A stretch of 32,889 nt of DNA from an uncultured Chloroflexota bacterium (GCA_903925955.1 CAIYHO010000117.1:1-32889); one strand, 5' to 3'. Counted from the stretch's first letter, positions 18,065 through 26,858 are shown. A program made the numbers and translations. The notes: generated by a model not told the origin, from the sequence alone.

Positions 18065-18930
18065 CCGTGGACGCGGTGCCCGCCGTAGCGTTTGCCGAGG
18101 GGAAGCGTCCCGAGGCGGCAACGCACGTCACCCTTGCGGCGTTTGACGGGCCACTTGCGCTCCTGCTCTCGCTGATTGAGGCACGCCAGCTGGACGTCCT
18201 CACCGTGCCGCTGGGTGCGCTTGCCGGGGCCTATCTCGATGCGCTGGCGGTCATCGATGTTGACCGCATGGGGCACGTGTCGGTGTTTATCGCTGTGGCC
18301 GGGCAGCTGATCCTCATCAAGTCGCGGGCGCTGCTTCCGCGGCGCGGCCCCGACGTTCCCGGTGTGCTGACCGACGACGGGCTTGACCCAGAGGCGGAGC
18401 TGCGCGCACGCCTCATCGAGTACCGGGCCTTTCGCGACGCCGGCGCCAGGCTGCTGGTGGACGCGGCAGGCACCGTGGGTCTGTTCCACCGAGAGCTGGC
18501 GGTCTCGCGCGCCGCAGGTCTCGCGGGGGCGCGGCCAGATGCCGTGGTCCCGATGAGTGCCGATGTGCTTGTCAAGGCGCTCGCCGGCATCGCCAGGCTT
18601 GCCCCACCTCCGCCGCCACCCCCTGAGACGATCCGGCGCACCGTGACCCTCAATGCTCGTGCTGCGCTCATCCGGCGCGCACTCGACGGGGCTCCGCTGG
18701 TGGTGCTGCAGGAGCTGCTCCGAGGCGTCAGGGACCGCGTCGTGGTGGCCGTGACGTTCCTGGCACTGCTGGAGCTGGTGAAGCGCCACGAGATTGTCGT
18801 TGAGCAGACGGAGCCCTTTGGGCCCATCAGCGCGCGCAGAACAACGGCGGAGGAGCGCACCGCAGCGGGCGTCTCGGTTACCGTGGAAGACGACGCGCCG
18901 CTGGACGAGACCTTGGAGGACTTTGCATGA
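18058..18930 (+). CDS. scpA: Segregation and condensation protein A
   Basis: VTLAAFDGPLALLLSLIEARQLDVLTVPLGALAGAYLDAL, FIAVAGQLILIKSRALLPR, LIEYRAFRDAGARL, VVAVTFLALLELVKRHEIVVEQTEPFGPI. Confidence 0.94.
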   Translation: MLTVDAVPAVAFAEGKRPEAATHVTLAAFDGPLALLLSLIEARQLDVLTVPLGALAGAYLDALAVIDVDRMGHVSVFIAVAGQLILIKSRALLPRRGPDVPGVLTDDGLDPEAELRARLIEYRAFRDAGARLLVDAAGTVGLFHRELAVSRAAGLAGARPDAVVPMSADVLVKALAGIARLAPPPPPPPETIRRTVTLNARAALIRRALDGAPLVVLQELLRGVRDRVVVAVTFLALLELVKRHEIVVEQTEPFGPISARRTTAEERTAAGVSVTVEDDAPLDETLEDFA

Positions 18931-19706
18931 CCGAGCCCGAGCCCGTGGCCGAGCCTGCGGTTGAGCCCGACATGGTTGACGTGGCCGCGGCAGACGCGGG
19001 TCCCAGCGATGGCGCAGATCCCAGCAGTGACGCAGATCTTGGCGAAGAGGCGCCGCTGGCCCCGGGCGAGCTGACCGAGGCGCAGCTTGAGGCGCTCCTG
19101 TTCGTAGCGGAAAAGCCCCTGACGCGCCGCGAGATTGCCACCGTCGCCGGGGTGGAGCGCGCCGTTGTGGATGAGCGGCTTGGGGATCTTGAGGTGTCCC
19201 TCGCCGGACGCGGCATCAAGCTTGTCATCTCCGGTGAGCGTGTGGAGCTGGCCACGGCGCCCGAGGCTGGTCGCCTGGTTGCGCGGGCTGTGGGCGCCGA
19301 CGCGGTTCGCCTCTCGCCAGCCGCGCTGGAGACGCTTGCCATCGTCGCCTATCGCCAGCCCACCACGCGTGCGGTGATTGAGCGTGTGCGCGGTGTTGAC
19401 TCCGACTACACGGTGCGCGCGCTGTTGCACCGGCGGCTGAGTGTGGAGCTTGGACGCTCTGATGCGCCCGGTCGCCCAATCTTCTACGGCACCGGGTTTG
19501 AGTTCCTTGAGCGCTTTGGCCTTGTGTCCACGGACGAGCTCCCGCCGCTTGATCTTGACATCGCCACGCGCCTGGTTGATGGGGATGCGGCCGCCGCTGG
19601 CGCGGTCACGCTGGCCGCTGCCGCTGTCGTTGCTCTCGCCAAGACAACCGCCAACCCAACCACAGACACAACCGGTATCAGCCCCGCCACGGAAGATGGA
19701 GCCTGA
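18927..19706 (+). CDS. scpB: Segregation and condensation protein B
   Basis: TEAQLEALLFVAEKPLTRREIATVAGV, LSPAALETLAIVAYRQPTTRAVIERVRGVDSDYTVRALLHRRLSVELGRSDAPGRPIFYGTGFEFLERFGL. Confidence 0.95.
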   Translation: MTEPEPVAEPAVEPDMVDVAAADAGPSDGADPSSDADLGEEAPLAPGELTEAQLEALLFVAEKPLTRREIATVAGVERAVVDERLGDLEVSLAGRGIKLVISGERVELATAPEAGRLVARAVGADAVRLSPAALETLAIVAYRQPTTRAVIERVRGVDSDYTVRALLHRRLSVELGRSDAPGRPIFYGTGFEFLERFGLVSTDELPPLDLDIATRLVDGDAAAAGAVTLAAAAVVALAKTTANPTTDTTGISPATEDGA

Positions 19707-19709
19707 CGC

Positions 19710-20492
19710 ATGGCCGCCGAGCGCATCTCCAAGGTTCTTGCCGCCGCTGGCGTGACGTCGCGGCGCGGAGCTGACGCGCTCATCACCGCTGGCCGCGTCA
19801 CCGTGGACGGACGTCCTGCCGTGCTGGGTGAGCAGGTGGACCCCGCCCTGCAGCGTCTGGCGGTTGACGGACGCGTCGTAGGCGCCATGGCGCAGGATCA
19901 CGTGTACCTGGCCGTCCACAAGCCCGCTGGCGTCACGTCCACCGTGCGTGATCGGCATGCCCAGATGACCGTGATTGAGCTTGTGCCCGCCGATCTGGGC
20001 CACGGCGCGCGGCTCTACCCGGTGGGCCGGCTTGATCAGGACAGCGAGGGACTCCTGCTGCTCACCAACGATGGCGAGTGGTCCGAGCAGGTCCTGCATC
20101 CCCGCTATGGCGTGGAGCGCGAGTACGCGGTTGGTCTGGCGCACCCGCTGAGCCGCCAACAGGCGGAGATGCTCCAGAAGGGTGTGGTGCTGGAGGAGGG
20201 GACCGCAACCCTGACCGGGCTCCGCGGCCAGACCCGCACGGAGGACCAGCGGATTGCGCAGCTGCTGCGGCCTGATCCAGAGCCTGGTCTTGTGTGGGTC
20301 CGCGTCACCATCCAGCAGGGCTGGAAGCGGCAGCTTCGGCGCATGTTTGGTCAGGTTGGCCTGCCGGTGCGTCGCCTCGTGCGCGTGAGGATTGGCACCC
20401 TGCGGCTTGACCCGCTGCACACGGGCGAGGTGCGCCTGCTCACCGCAACCGAGGTGCGTCGTCTTGCACCCGATCGCGGCGGGCGCGAATGA
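19710..20492 (+). CDS. Pseudouridine synthase, RluB/RsuA family
   Basis: S4 domain ERISKVLAAAGVTSRRGADALITAGRVTVDG, LYPVGRLDQDSEGLLLLTNDGEWSEQVLHPRYGVEREYAV. Confidence 0.93.
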   Translation: MAAERISKVLAAAGVTSRRGADALITAGRVTVDGRPAVLGEQVDPALQRLAVDGRVVGAMAQDHVYLAVHKPAGVTSTVRDRHAQMTVIELVPADLGHGARLYPVGRLDQDSEGLLLLTNDGEWSEQVLHPRYGVEREYAVGLAHPLSRQQAEMLQKGVVLEEGTATLTGLRGQTRTEDQRIAQLLRPDPEPGLVWVRVTIQQGWKRQLRRMFGQVGLPVRRLVRVRIGTLRLDPLHTGEVRLLTATEVRRLAPDRGGRE

Positions 20493-21997
20493 ACGAGCAG
20501 CCGGCGGACGCCGCGGGCGCCCTGCCCGCCAAGCGCGGCCCCGTTGTTGCCCTCGATGGGCCGGCCTCAAGCGGGAAGAGCTCTGTGGGCTCGGCCGTTG
20601 CCAAGCGCCTCGGCCTGCGGTTTGTTGACACTGGGCTCTTCTACCGTGCGGTCACCGCGCTGGCGCTGGCCGAAGGCGTGCCGCCCGACGATGTGGACGG
20701 ACTTGTGCGCCTTGTGCCGCGGATCACGCTGGCCGCTGACGCTGATGGGCGTCTGGCCCGGGTGATGGTTGACGGCGCAGAGCACAGCGCGCCCATGCAC
20801 AGCCCAGAGGTGGACGGGGCCGTGCCGGTTGTTGCGCGGCAGGCGGGCGTCCGCGCGGCGCTGCTGGGCCGACAGCGCGAGCTTGCGGCGGATGGCGGCA
20901 TCATCCTTGCGGGCCGTGACATCGGGACCGTGGTCCTGCCCGAGGCAGACGTGAAGATCTACCTTGACGCTTCAGCCGAGGAGCGGGCCAGACGCCGCAT
21001 CCGCGAGCGCGGGCTTGACGAGGCCGGGCCAGAGGCTGCCGAGGTCCGCGCCCAGCTGGGCGTCCGCGACGCCACCGACAGCACCCGCGAGGTGGCGCCC
21101 CTGCGGACGGCCAGCGATGCCGTGGTCATCCGCACCGACGGCGTCTCGTTTGATGAAACCGTGGAGCTTGTCATCGGCGCGATTGCGTCGCGCGCCACGC
21201 CTGCTGCCGCTCCTGCACCGAAGGCCCCGCCGAAGGTTGCCGCCAAGGTGCACACCAAGACAAATCGGGCATTCGAGATTGCCATGCGTATGGACGACGA
21301 TCAGTCGCTGCTGGTGCGCGCTGTCGCATTTGGATGCCGCATGGCGTCGCGCCTTGTCGCAAACGTCCGCGTTGAGGGGATGGGCAATGTGCCGCGCACG
21401 GGGCCGGTCATCCTTGCGGTGAACCACATCTCCAACGCCGATCCGGTTGTCATCGGCGCCTGGCTCACGCCCCTGCTCAAGACGCGCCGGATCCACTGGC
21501 TGGGCAAGCGCGAGATCTTCGACATCCCCATCTTTGGCCTTGTGGCGGCATCCGGTGGCGTGCACCCGGTGGAGCGCGGCACCGCCGATGTGGATGCGTT
21601 CAGGCTGGCCACGAGGATCCTTGAAGCGGGGTCCGTGCTGCTCATCTTCCCGGAGGGCACACGCAGCCCAACGGGCGAGCTTGCCGAGGCCAAGGACGGC
21701 ACGGCGCTGCTGGCGCTCAAGACCGGTGCCCTGATCGTCCCCATCGGCGTCAACAACGCGGACACCGTGTGGCGCAAGGGCCGCGTCCTGCCCTCGCCCT
21801 TCCCCCGACGCCGCATCACCGTTCGCATCGGCGCGGCGTTCCGTCCCGTCGATGAACTGCCGCCCAATACCGATCGGCGGGCGATGAAGACGGCCGCCAC
21901 GTTGCTGATCATGACGCGCATCGCCGCGCAACTGGACCCCCGGCATCGGGGCGCGTACGGCGGTGCAATCGCTGCCGAGGAACCGCCCAACCCCTGA
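20489..21997 (+). CDS. Fused cytidylate kinase / 1-acyl-sn-glycerol-3-phosphate acyltransferase
   Basis: CMK half: VVALDGPASSGKSSVGSAVAKRLGLRFVDTGLFYRAVTALAL, GRDIGTVVLPEADVKIYLDASAEERARRR. PlsC half: VILAVNHISNADPVVIGAWL (NHx4D), LLIFPEGTRSPTGEL. One uninterrupted frame. Confidence 0.94.
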   Translation: MNEQPADAAGALPAKRGPVVALDGPASSGKSSVGSAVAKRLGLRFVDTGLFYRAVTALALAEGVPPDDVDGLVRLVPRITLAADADGRLARVMVDGAEHSAPMHSPEVDGAVPVVARQAGVRAALLGRQRELAADGGIILAGRDIGTVVLPEADVKIYLDASAEERARRRIRERGLDEAGPEAAEVRAQLGVRDATDSTREVAPLRTASDAVVIRTDGVSFDETVELVIGAIASRATPAAAPAPKAPPKVAAKVHTKTNRAFEIAMRMDDDQSLLVRAVAFGCRMASRLVANVRVEGMGNVPRTGPVILAVNHISNADPVVIGAWLTPLLKTRRIHWLGKREIFDIPIFGLVAASGGVHPVERGTADVDAFRLATRILEAGSVLLIFPEGTRSPTGELAEAKDGTALLALKTGALIVPIGVNNADTVWRKGRVLPSPFPRRRITVRIGAAFRPVDELPPNTDRRAMKTAATLLIMTRIAAQLDPRHRGAYGGAIAAEEPPNP

Positions 21998-22033
21998 GTC
22001 AAGAGGCGCACCCGGGCGGCAAGCCCGCACCTG

Positions 22034-22042
22034 TGCGACTAT
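22034..22042 (+). promoter_or_regulatory. Candidate extended -10 box just upstream of ispH
   Basis: TGC-GACTAT nine nucleotides before ATG 22052; no obvious SD between them. Confidence 0.35.
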
Positions 22043-22051
22043 CACGGGTCT

Positions 22052-23020
22052 ATGGGCATGGTTGAAGTCGTCCGCATCGCGCACCGCACTGGGTTTTGCT
22101 ATGGCGTGCGCGAGGCAATCGACAAGGCGAAGGAGTCGGCGGCGGCCGGCAAGTCAACCCATACGCTTGGCCAGGTTGTCCACAACGAGGGCGTCATCCG
22201 CCAGCTGGAGACGGCCGGCGTGCGCAGCGTTGACGGTCTGGACCAGATTGGCAGCGGGACCGCGGTGGTGATCCGCGCCCATGGCGTCAAGCCCGAAGTC
22301 TTTGAGCGTGCCGAACAGCGCGGGCTTGAAGTCATCGACGGCACCTGCACGTGGGTGGTCCAGGAGCAGCGCCAGCTGCAGGCGCTGGTGGACGAGGACT
22401 ACACGATCGTCCTGCTTGGCACACCCAAGCATCCCGAGGTTGTGGGGCTTCTCGGCTTTGCCCCGGATGCCATCGTGGTGGACGAGGAGGAGGACTGGGA
22501 CCTCATCCCGCGACGCAAGCGCATGGCCCTCATCACCCAGTCCACGCAGCCGCCGTGGAAGTTTGAGAAGCTTGCCGCGCTCATGGTGTCGCGGGCCCAC
22601 GAGCTCAAGATTGTGAACACGGTGTGCCCCGTCACCATCCGTCGCCAGGAGGACACGCTCGAGACCGCTCGCGACGTGGACCTGATGGTGGTGGTTGGCG
22701 GACGCCACTCGGCCAACACCAAGGAGCTGACGCGGCTCTGCGGGATTGCCGGGACCGCGGCGCTGCAGATTGAGAATGCCCGCGACCTCGAGGACGCCGT
22801 GCCGTTCGAGGGCATGCGGGTTGTTGGCGTCACCGGCGGTACCAGCACGCCGATCGAAGATCTCCGCGAGGTTACCCAGCGGATCTACGAAATTGCCGGC
22901 ACCCCCGAGACGCGAGGCCGTGCGGCCGAGCTTGCAGCAGCTGCGCTTGACGTTGCCGCAACTCCCGCAGGCCGGACAACATCCCTGCCGCGCCAGCACG
23001 CTGGCGCAGGAGCCGACTGA
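22052..23020 (+). CDS. ispH: 4-hydroxy-3-methylbut-2-enyl diphosphate reductase
   Basis: RTGFCYGVREAIDKA, THTLGQVVHNEGVIRQLETAGV, VIRAHGVKPEVFERAEQRGLEVIDGTC, GTPKHPEVVGLLG, NTVCPVTIRRQED: all three cluster cysteines present. Confidence 0.94.
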   Translation: MGMVEVVRIAHRTGFCYGVREAIDKAKESAAAGKSTHTLGQVVHNEGVIRQLETAGVRSVDGLDQIGSGTAVVIRAHGVKPEVFERAEQRGLEVIDGTCTWVVQEQRQLQALVDEDYTIVLLGTPKHPEVVGLLGFAPDAIVVDEEEDWDLIPRRKRMALITQSTQPPWKFEKLAALMVSRAHELKIVNTVCPVTIRRQEDTLETARDVDLMVVVGGRHSANTKELTRLCGIAGTAALQIENARDLEDAVPFEGMRVVGVTGGTSTPIEDLREVTQRIYEIAGTPETRGRAAELAAAALDVAATPAGRTTSLPRQHAGAGAD

Positions 23021-24582
23021 TGGCGAACAGATCCGCAGGCCTGCCCGTTGTGGCGTTCGTGGGACGGCCAAACGTGGGGAAGAGCACGCTCTTCAACCGC
23101 GTCGTCGGCGACGACCGCGCGGCCATTGTGGAGGACCGCGCCCGCACCACCCGTGATCGCCTGTACGGCGACGCCGAGTGGAATGGCCGGCGCTTCATCG
23201 TGGTGGACACCGGCGGCCTTGAAGTTGCCCCCGGCGACCCCATCGAAGAGGCCGTGCAGGTGCAGGCCCGCCTGGCCATCAGTGAAGCGGACGTCATCGT
23301 CTTCCTCGTGGACGCCGAGACCGGCCCCACGCCCGCGGACCTCGACGCCGCGCAGCTGCTCCGCCGCACCACAAAGCCCGTCTTGGTGGCTGCCAACAAG
23401 GCCGACAACCAGCGCCGCGAGCAGGACGCCACGGAGTTCTACTCCTTTGGCTGGGAAGACACGTTTGCCATCTCGGCCAACCACGGCCGCGGTGTCGGCG
23501 ACCTGTTGGACGCCGTGGTCTGGGCGCTGCCGCCCGAGAGCGTGCGCGAGGTTGCCCGCAAGGCCCGTGAAGTGCAGGCCGATGCCTGGGCTGACGAGGT
23601 AGCCGCCGGTCGCCTGGACCCATTTGTCATCGGCGTTGACGATGCTGACGACCCCGAGGGCGACGACGACCTTGAGGCGGAGACCCCGGAGGCCGAGGCG
23701 GCCCGCTGGGACGCGCTCATGGCCGCCGAGGACAACGATCCGCCCGCAATCGCGTTTGTGGGCCGGCCCAACGTGGGCAAGAGCAGCCTGCTCAACTCGC
23801 TCCTGGGCGAGAACCGGACCATCGTGTCCGACATCCCGGGCACCACGCGCGACGCCATCGACACCACCATCCCGTGGGGCCGCAGCGAGATCGTCCTCAT
23901 TGACACCGCCGGCATCAAGCGCCGCGGCAAGGTTGCCAACGGCCCGGCCGCAGACCGCTACTCAACGTTGCGGGCGCTCAAGGCGATTGCCCGCGCCGAT
24001 GTGGCCGTTCTTGTCCTTGACGCTGCCGATGGACTCACGGCGCAGGACGCCCATGTCGCGGGCTACGTGATTGAGGAGGGCAGGGGCCTGGTCCTGGCGG
24101 TCAACAAGTGGGACATCGTCGAGGGCAAGACCCACAAGAGCTTTGACGAGTTTGTCACGCAGCTGCGCCGCGACCTGCCGTTCATTGACTACGCGCCAAT
24201 CGTGTCCATCAGCGCCAAGACCGGCCAACGCGTCCAGCGCGTGCTGGAGCTGGCGGTTGAAGTGTGGGGCGAGCGCCGCAAGCGGATCAACACGGGCGAG
24301 CTCAACCGCCTGATCCGTGAAGTGGTGGAACGAACGCCGCCCGCGATGGTGCACGGCCGACGCTCGAAGATCCGCTATGCCACGCAGGCCGGCGTTGCGC
24401 CGCCCACGTTTGTCTTCTTCGCCACGGATCCCGCATCCATCCACTTCTCGTACAGGCGGTTCCTTGAGAACCGGCTCCGCGAGGCCTACGGCTTTGACGG
24501 CACGCCCATCAAGCTGGTCTTCCGCGAGCAGGCGCGCGAGAAGCGGGTCTACAAGGGCAAGCCCGGCAAGTCCAAGCGCTAA
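23020..24582 (+). CDS. der: Ribosome biogenesis GTPase Der (EngA), two tandem G domains
   Basis: VAFVGRPNVGKSTLFNRVVGDDRAAIVEDRARTTRDRLYG and AFVGRPNVGKSSLLNSLLGENRTIVSDIPGTTRDAIDT, AVNKWD, C-terminal KH-like domain; acidic linker between the G domains. Confidence 0.97.
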   Translation: MANRSAGLPVVAFVGRPNVGKSTLFNRVVGDDRAAIVEDRARTTRDRLYGDAEWNGRRFIVVDTGGLEVAPGDPIEEAVQVQARLAISEADVIVFLVDAETGPTPADLDAAQLLRRTTKPVLVAANKADNQRREQDATEFYSFGWEDTFAISANHGRGVGDLLDAVVWALPPESVREVARKAREVQADAWADEVAAGRLDPFVIGVDDADDPEGDDDLEAETPEAEAARWDALMAAEDNDPPAIAFVGRPNVGKSSLLNSLLGENRTIVSDIPGTTRDAIDTTIPWGRSEIVLIDTAGIKRRGKVANGPAADRYSTLRALKAIARADVAVLVLDAADGLTAQDAHVAGYVIEEGRGLVLAVNKWDIVEGKTHKSFDEFVTQLRRDLPFIDYAPIVSISAKTGQRVQRVLELAVEVWGERRKRINTGELNRLIREVVERTPPAMVHGRRSKIRYATQAGVAPPTFVFFATDPASIHFSYRRFLENRLREAYGFDGTPIKLVFREQAREKRVYKGKPGKSKR

Positions 24583-24612
24583 CTCGCCCGTCGGCTCACA
24601 GGGGGCCGCGGA

Positions 24613-24621
24613 TGCTAGACT
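24613..24621 (+). promoter_or_regulatory. Candidate extended -10 promoter for tRNA-Pro
   Basis: TGC-TAGACT ending 10 nt before the mature tRNA 5' end; no convincing -35. Confidence 0.45.
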
Positions 24622-24630
24622 CAACGGCCT

Positions 24631-24704
24631 CGGGGCGTGGCGCAGCCTGGTAGCGCACCTGAATGGGGTTCAGGAGGCCGAGCGTTCGAATCGCTCCGCC
24701 CCGA
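24631..24704 (+). tRNA. tRNA-Pro(GGG)
   Basis: Cloverleaf built by hand: acceptor CGGGGCG/CGCCCCG, D-arm GCGC-AGCCTGGTA-GCGC, anticodon arm CCTGA-ATGGGGT-TCAGG (anticodon GGG), T-arm GAGCG-TTCGAAT-CGCTC, discriminator A; CCA not encoded. Confidence 0.95.
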
Positions 24705-24725
24705 CCACTCTCGCACGTACGAATG

Positions 24726-24759
24726 AGGCCCTCCGGTCACCCGGGGGGTCTTTCGTTTT
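24726..24759 (+). terminator. Rho-independent terminator downstream of tRNA-Pro
   Basis: GGCCCTCCGG-TCAC-CCGGGGGGTC 10-bp stem (with G-T pairs) followed by TTTCGTTTT. Confidence 0.85.
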
Positions 24760-24938
24760 GCACCGCAGCCGCGCAGTGATCAGCGCGCCCGGGACCACCC
24801 CTTGACCGAGGCTGCACAATTGGGCACCCGCGGGAGGCGCTGACGCGCGGCCTGCCCCTAGGCCGCCGGGACAGCGACCCGAGCCCGCGGCCGGTGCAGG
24901 GTGCGTCCCCTGTGCCCACCGTCTCGGAGGGCTCTGTC

Positions 24939-26033
24939 ATGGCCATCGAACCCGTCTCCCCGCGCACCCGCCGCTCGCTGCTAGCCGCAGCGCTTGCGGC
25001 AGGCGCCGCAACCGTCGTATCGGCGATTGGGCGGCCGCTGGCTGCGCAAGCCGCTGACGGTGAAACCGTGGTTGTGGGCGGCGAGTACACCGCCAGCTCG
25101 GTGACCTTCTTTGATACCGGCGCCACCGGCCAGACCGCCTTGTGGGGCGCCAGCACCAACAGCGTGGGCGTTCGCGGCGCCAGCACCTCAGGCATTGGCA
25201 TTCACGGCGTCAGCACGTCAGGGTATGGCGTCTTCGGCTCCAATCTCGCTGCCGATCGGGCAGGGGTTCTTGGCCAGGCGCAGGGCAACAGCACTGGCGT
25301 CCTGGGCTACTCGGGTGCGGCGTTGGTGCCGGCCGCATCACCCCTGACCGGCGTCTACGGATACGCCGATCAGGATGGCGGTGCGGTTGGGGTCAAAGGC
25401 GTGAGCCTGGGCGCCGATGGCATCGGCGTGCAAGGCGTCAGCGCCTCGTTCCTTGGCGTCTATGGCGTCAGCACGTCAAGCAGCGGCGTCTACGGCAAGA
25501 GCACCTCAGGCATCGGCGCCATGGGCGAAAGCGTCTCGAGCAACGGCGTCTATGGCTACAGCGGGGCCACTGATCAGGCTGCGGTTCTCGGGCGGGCAGC
25601 TGGCGACAGCACCGGCATCCACGGCCACTCCGGCGTTAGTGAGCCAACGACGGCTCCCGCCAACACAGGCGTCTATGGCTACGCCGCGCAGGACGCCACG
25701 GCGGTTGGCGTGCGGGGCGAGTCGATGGCAGGCACCGGGGTGCGTGCGACGGCTACCACCGGCACCGCGCTCGACGTCGCGGGCAAGGCCAGGTTCAGCC
25801 GCAGCGGCAAGGCGCTGATCGCGAAGACCAAGACCTATGTGGACATCACGGTGGCGGGCGGTCTCACCGCCAGCAGCGTGGTCCACGCCACCCTCCAGAC
25901 GTACCGCGCAGGTGTCGCCATCGCCGCGGTCCGGCTCAACTACCCGGTTGCCGGCAAGGCGCGGATCTACCTCACGAAGGTTGCCTCCACGACCGCGGCC
26001 ACGGCCGTCGGCTGGTTCGTCGCTGAGTACTGA
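24939..26033 (+). CDS. Exported GVYG/STSG-repeat protein with Tat-type signal and conserved-looking C-terminal domain
   Basis: N-terminal RTRRSLLAAALAAGAATVVSAIG (twin-Arg plus hydrophobic stretch); repeats GVYGVSTSSSGVYGKSTSGIG; C-terminal GKARFSRSGKALIAKTKTYVDITVAGGLTASSVVHATLQTYRAG...IYLTKVAS..VGWFVAEY. Confidence 0.75.
   Translation: MAIEPVSPRTRRSLLAAALAAGAATVVSAIGRPLAAQAADGETVVVGGEYTASSVTFFDTGATGQTALWGASTNSVGVRGASTSGIGIHGVSTSGYGVFGSNLAADRAGVLGQAQGNSTGVLGYSGAALVPAASPLTGVYGYADQDGGAVGVKGVSLGADGIGVQGVSASFLGVYGVSTSSSGVYGKSTSGIGAMGESVSSNGVYGYSGATDQAAVLGRAAGDSTGIHGHSGVSEPTTAPANTGVYGYAAQDATAVGVRGESMAGTGVRATATTGTALDVAGKARFSRSGKALIAKTKTYVDITVAGGLTASSVVHATLQTYRAGVAIAAVRLNYPVAGKARIYLTKVASTTAATAVGWFVAEY
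25146..25781 (+). repeat. Internal tandem duplication, register 318 bp (106 aa), built of shorter GVxG-x-STSG-type units
   Basis: Matched landmarks: GASTNSVGVRG (25146) vs GVSTSSSGVYG (25464); acctcaggcat (25185) vs (25503); GGCGTCTAYGG (25350) vs (25668); all offset by exactly 318. Confidence 0.8.
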
Positions 26034-26164
26034 GCCAATCGGCCTCTCGGGGGTGGTGATCCGTCAGTACGGGCTTGCCGCAGAGGCGAACCCACGGCCC
26101 CCGTCGCCTGGAGCCACTCGCGTCATTCGTGGCGCATACTGCGGGCCCCTGACCGGTGATTGAT

Positions 26165-26803
26165 ATGAGGGATCTCGTGGACCGTCGTTTGCTCGGGCTA
26201 CTGGTGGTGGCCCTGACCGTTGTCGCGTGCGGCTCATCCGGCACGTCATCGGCCACCGGGGCCGCCAGTCCAGCGGCGACAGGTGCTGCCTCAAACGCCC
26301 CAAGCGCCACGGGCACGGCAGCTGCAACCGCTGGCTCGGCCGCAACACCCGTGCCAACCGCCACCGCTCTCGCCACTCCCACGCCCACCGCCGCTGCGCA
26401 ACAGTCAATCGAAGCCTTGATCACGGCGCCGCACCCAAAGACCCCGGCGGCAGAGGTCGTCGCCAAGATGACCGCGGCCTTGGCCATTGACCCAACAGGG
26501 GGTGGCTTTATCAGTACCAAAGCCATCATTGGTGACCCAGTGCCGGGCGTGCGTGCCGTAGGGAAGTTCCAGATTGGGTTTGTCAATTGGTGTCAGCCGC
26601 CGCCAACTGCCACCATGGACGGGGACTTCTACCGGGAGATGGCCTGCGAGAACATCATCGGGCGGCTCTTCAAGGCGTATGCGAAGACCGGCATCCCCGA
26701 GTTCTTCGAGGCGGCGCTCGCCATGTACAACTTCTCCGCGAGCGTCCTGCCGGCCACCAATGTCGCCGGCATGGACAAGTATCTCAAGGAGTTGATCCTC
26801 TGA
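26165..26803 (+). CDS. Putative lipoprotein with Ala/Thr/Pro-rich linker, unknown function
   Basis: MRDLVDRRLLGLLVVALTVVACGSSG: signal peptide with lipobox-like VVAC, low-complexity A/T/S/P linker, then a globular C-terminal domain. Upstream GTG 26156 is an alternative start. Confidence 0.65.
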   Translation: MRDLVDRRLLGLLVVALTVVACGSSGTSSATGAASPAATGAASNAPSATGTAAATAGSAATPVPTATALATPTPTAAAQQSIEALITAPHPKTPAAEVVAKMTAALAIDPTGGGFISTKAIIGDPVPGVRAVGKFQIGFVNWCQPPPTATMDGDFYREMACENIIGRLFKAYAKTGIPEFFEAALAMYNFSASVLPATNVAGMDKYLKELIL

Positions 26804-26828
26804 GGAGCGGCCGGACGAGCGACATCAC

Positions 26829-26858
26829 TCAGCCCCCGGAGTTGCCTCCGGGGGCTGA
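26829..26858. terminator. Perfect 13-bp inverted repeat between convergent genes (possible bidirectional terminator)
   Basis: TCAGCCCCCGGAG-TTGC-CTCCGGGGGCTGA; lies 26 bp from both gene ends; lacks a U-tract on either strand. Confidence 0.55.

Noticed and set aside
18231-20570. 779-aa - strand ORF
   Set aside because: Antisense to scpA, scpB and the RluB-type gene, which carry clear family motifs; composition artefact.
24631-24938. tRNA-Pro as an integration site for a genomic island
   Set aside because: No integrase next to it and no repeat of the tRNA 3' end (gttcgaatcgctccgcccc) seen downstream; only the XerC/D-type recombinase in the housekeeping block.
25146-25781. Repeats as a CRISPR array
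   Set aside because: The repeats are in-frame, degenerate, coding and lack unique spacers of constant length.
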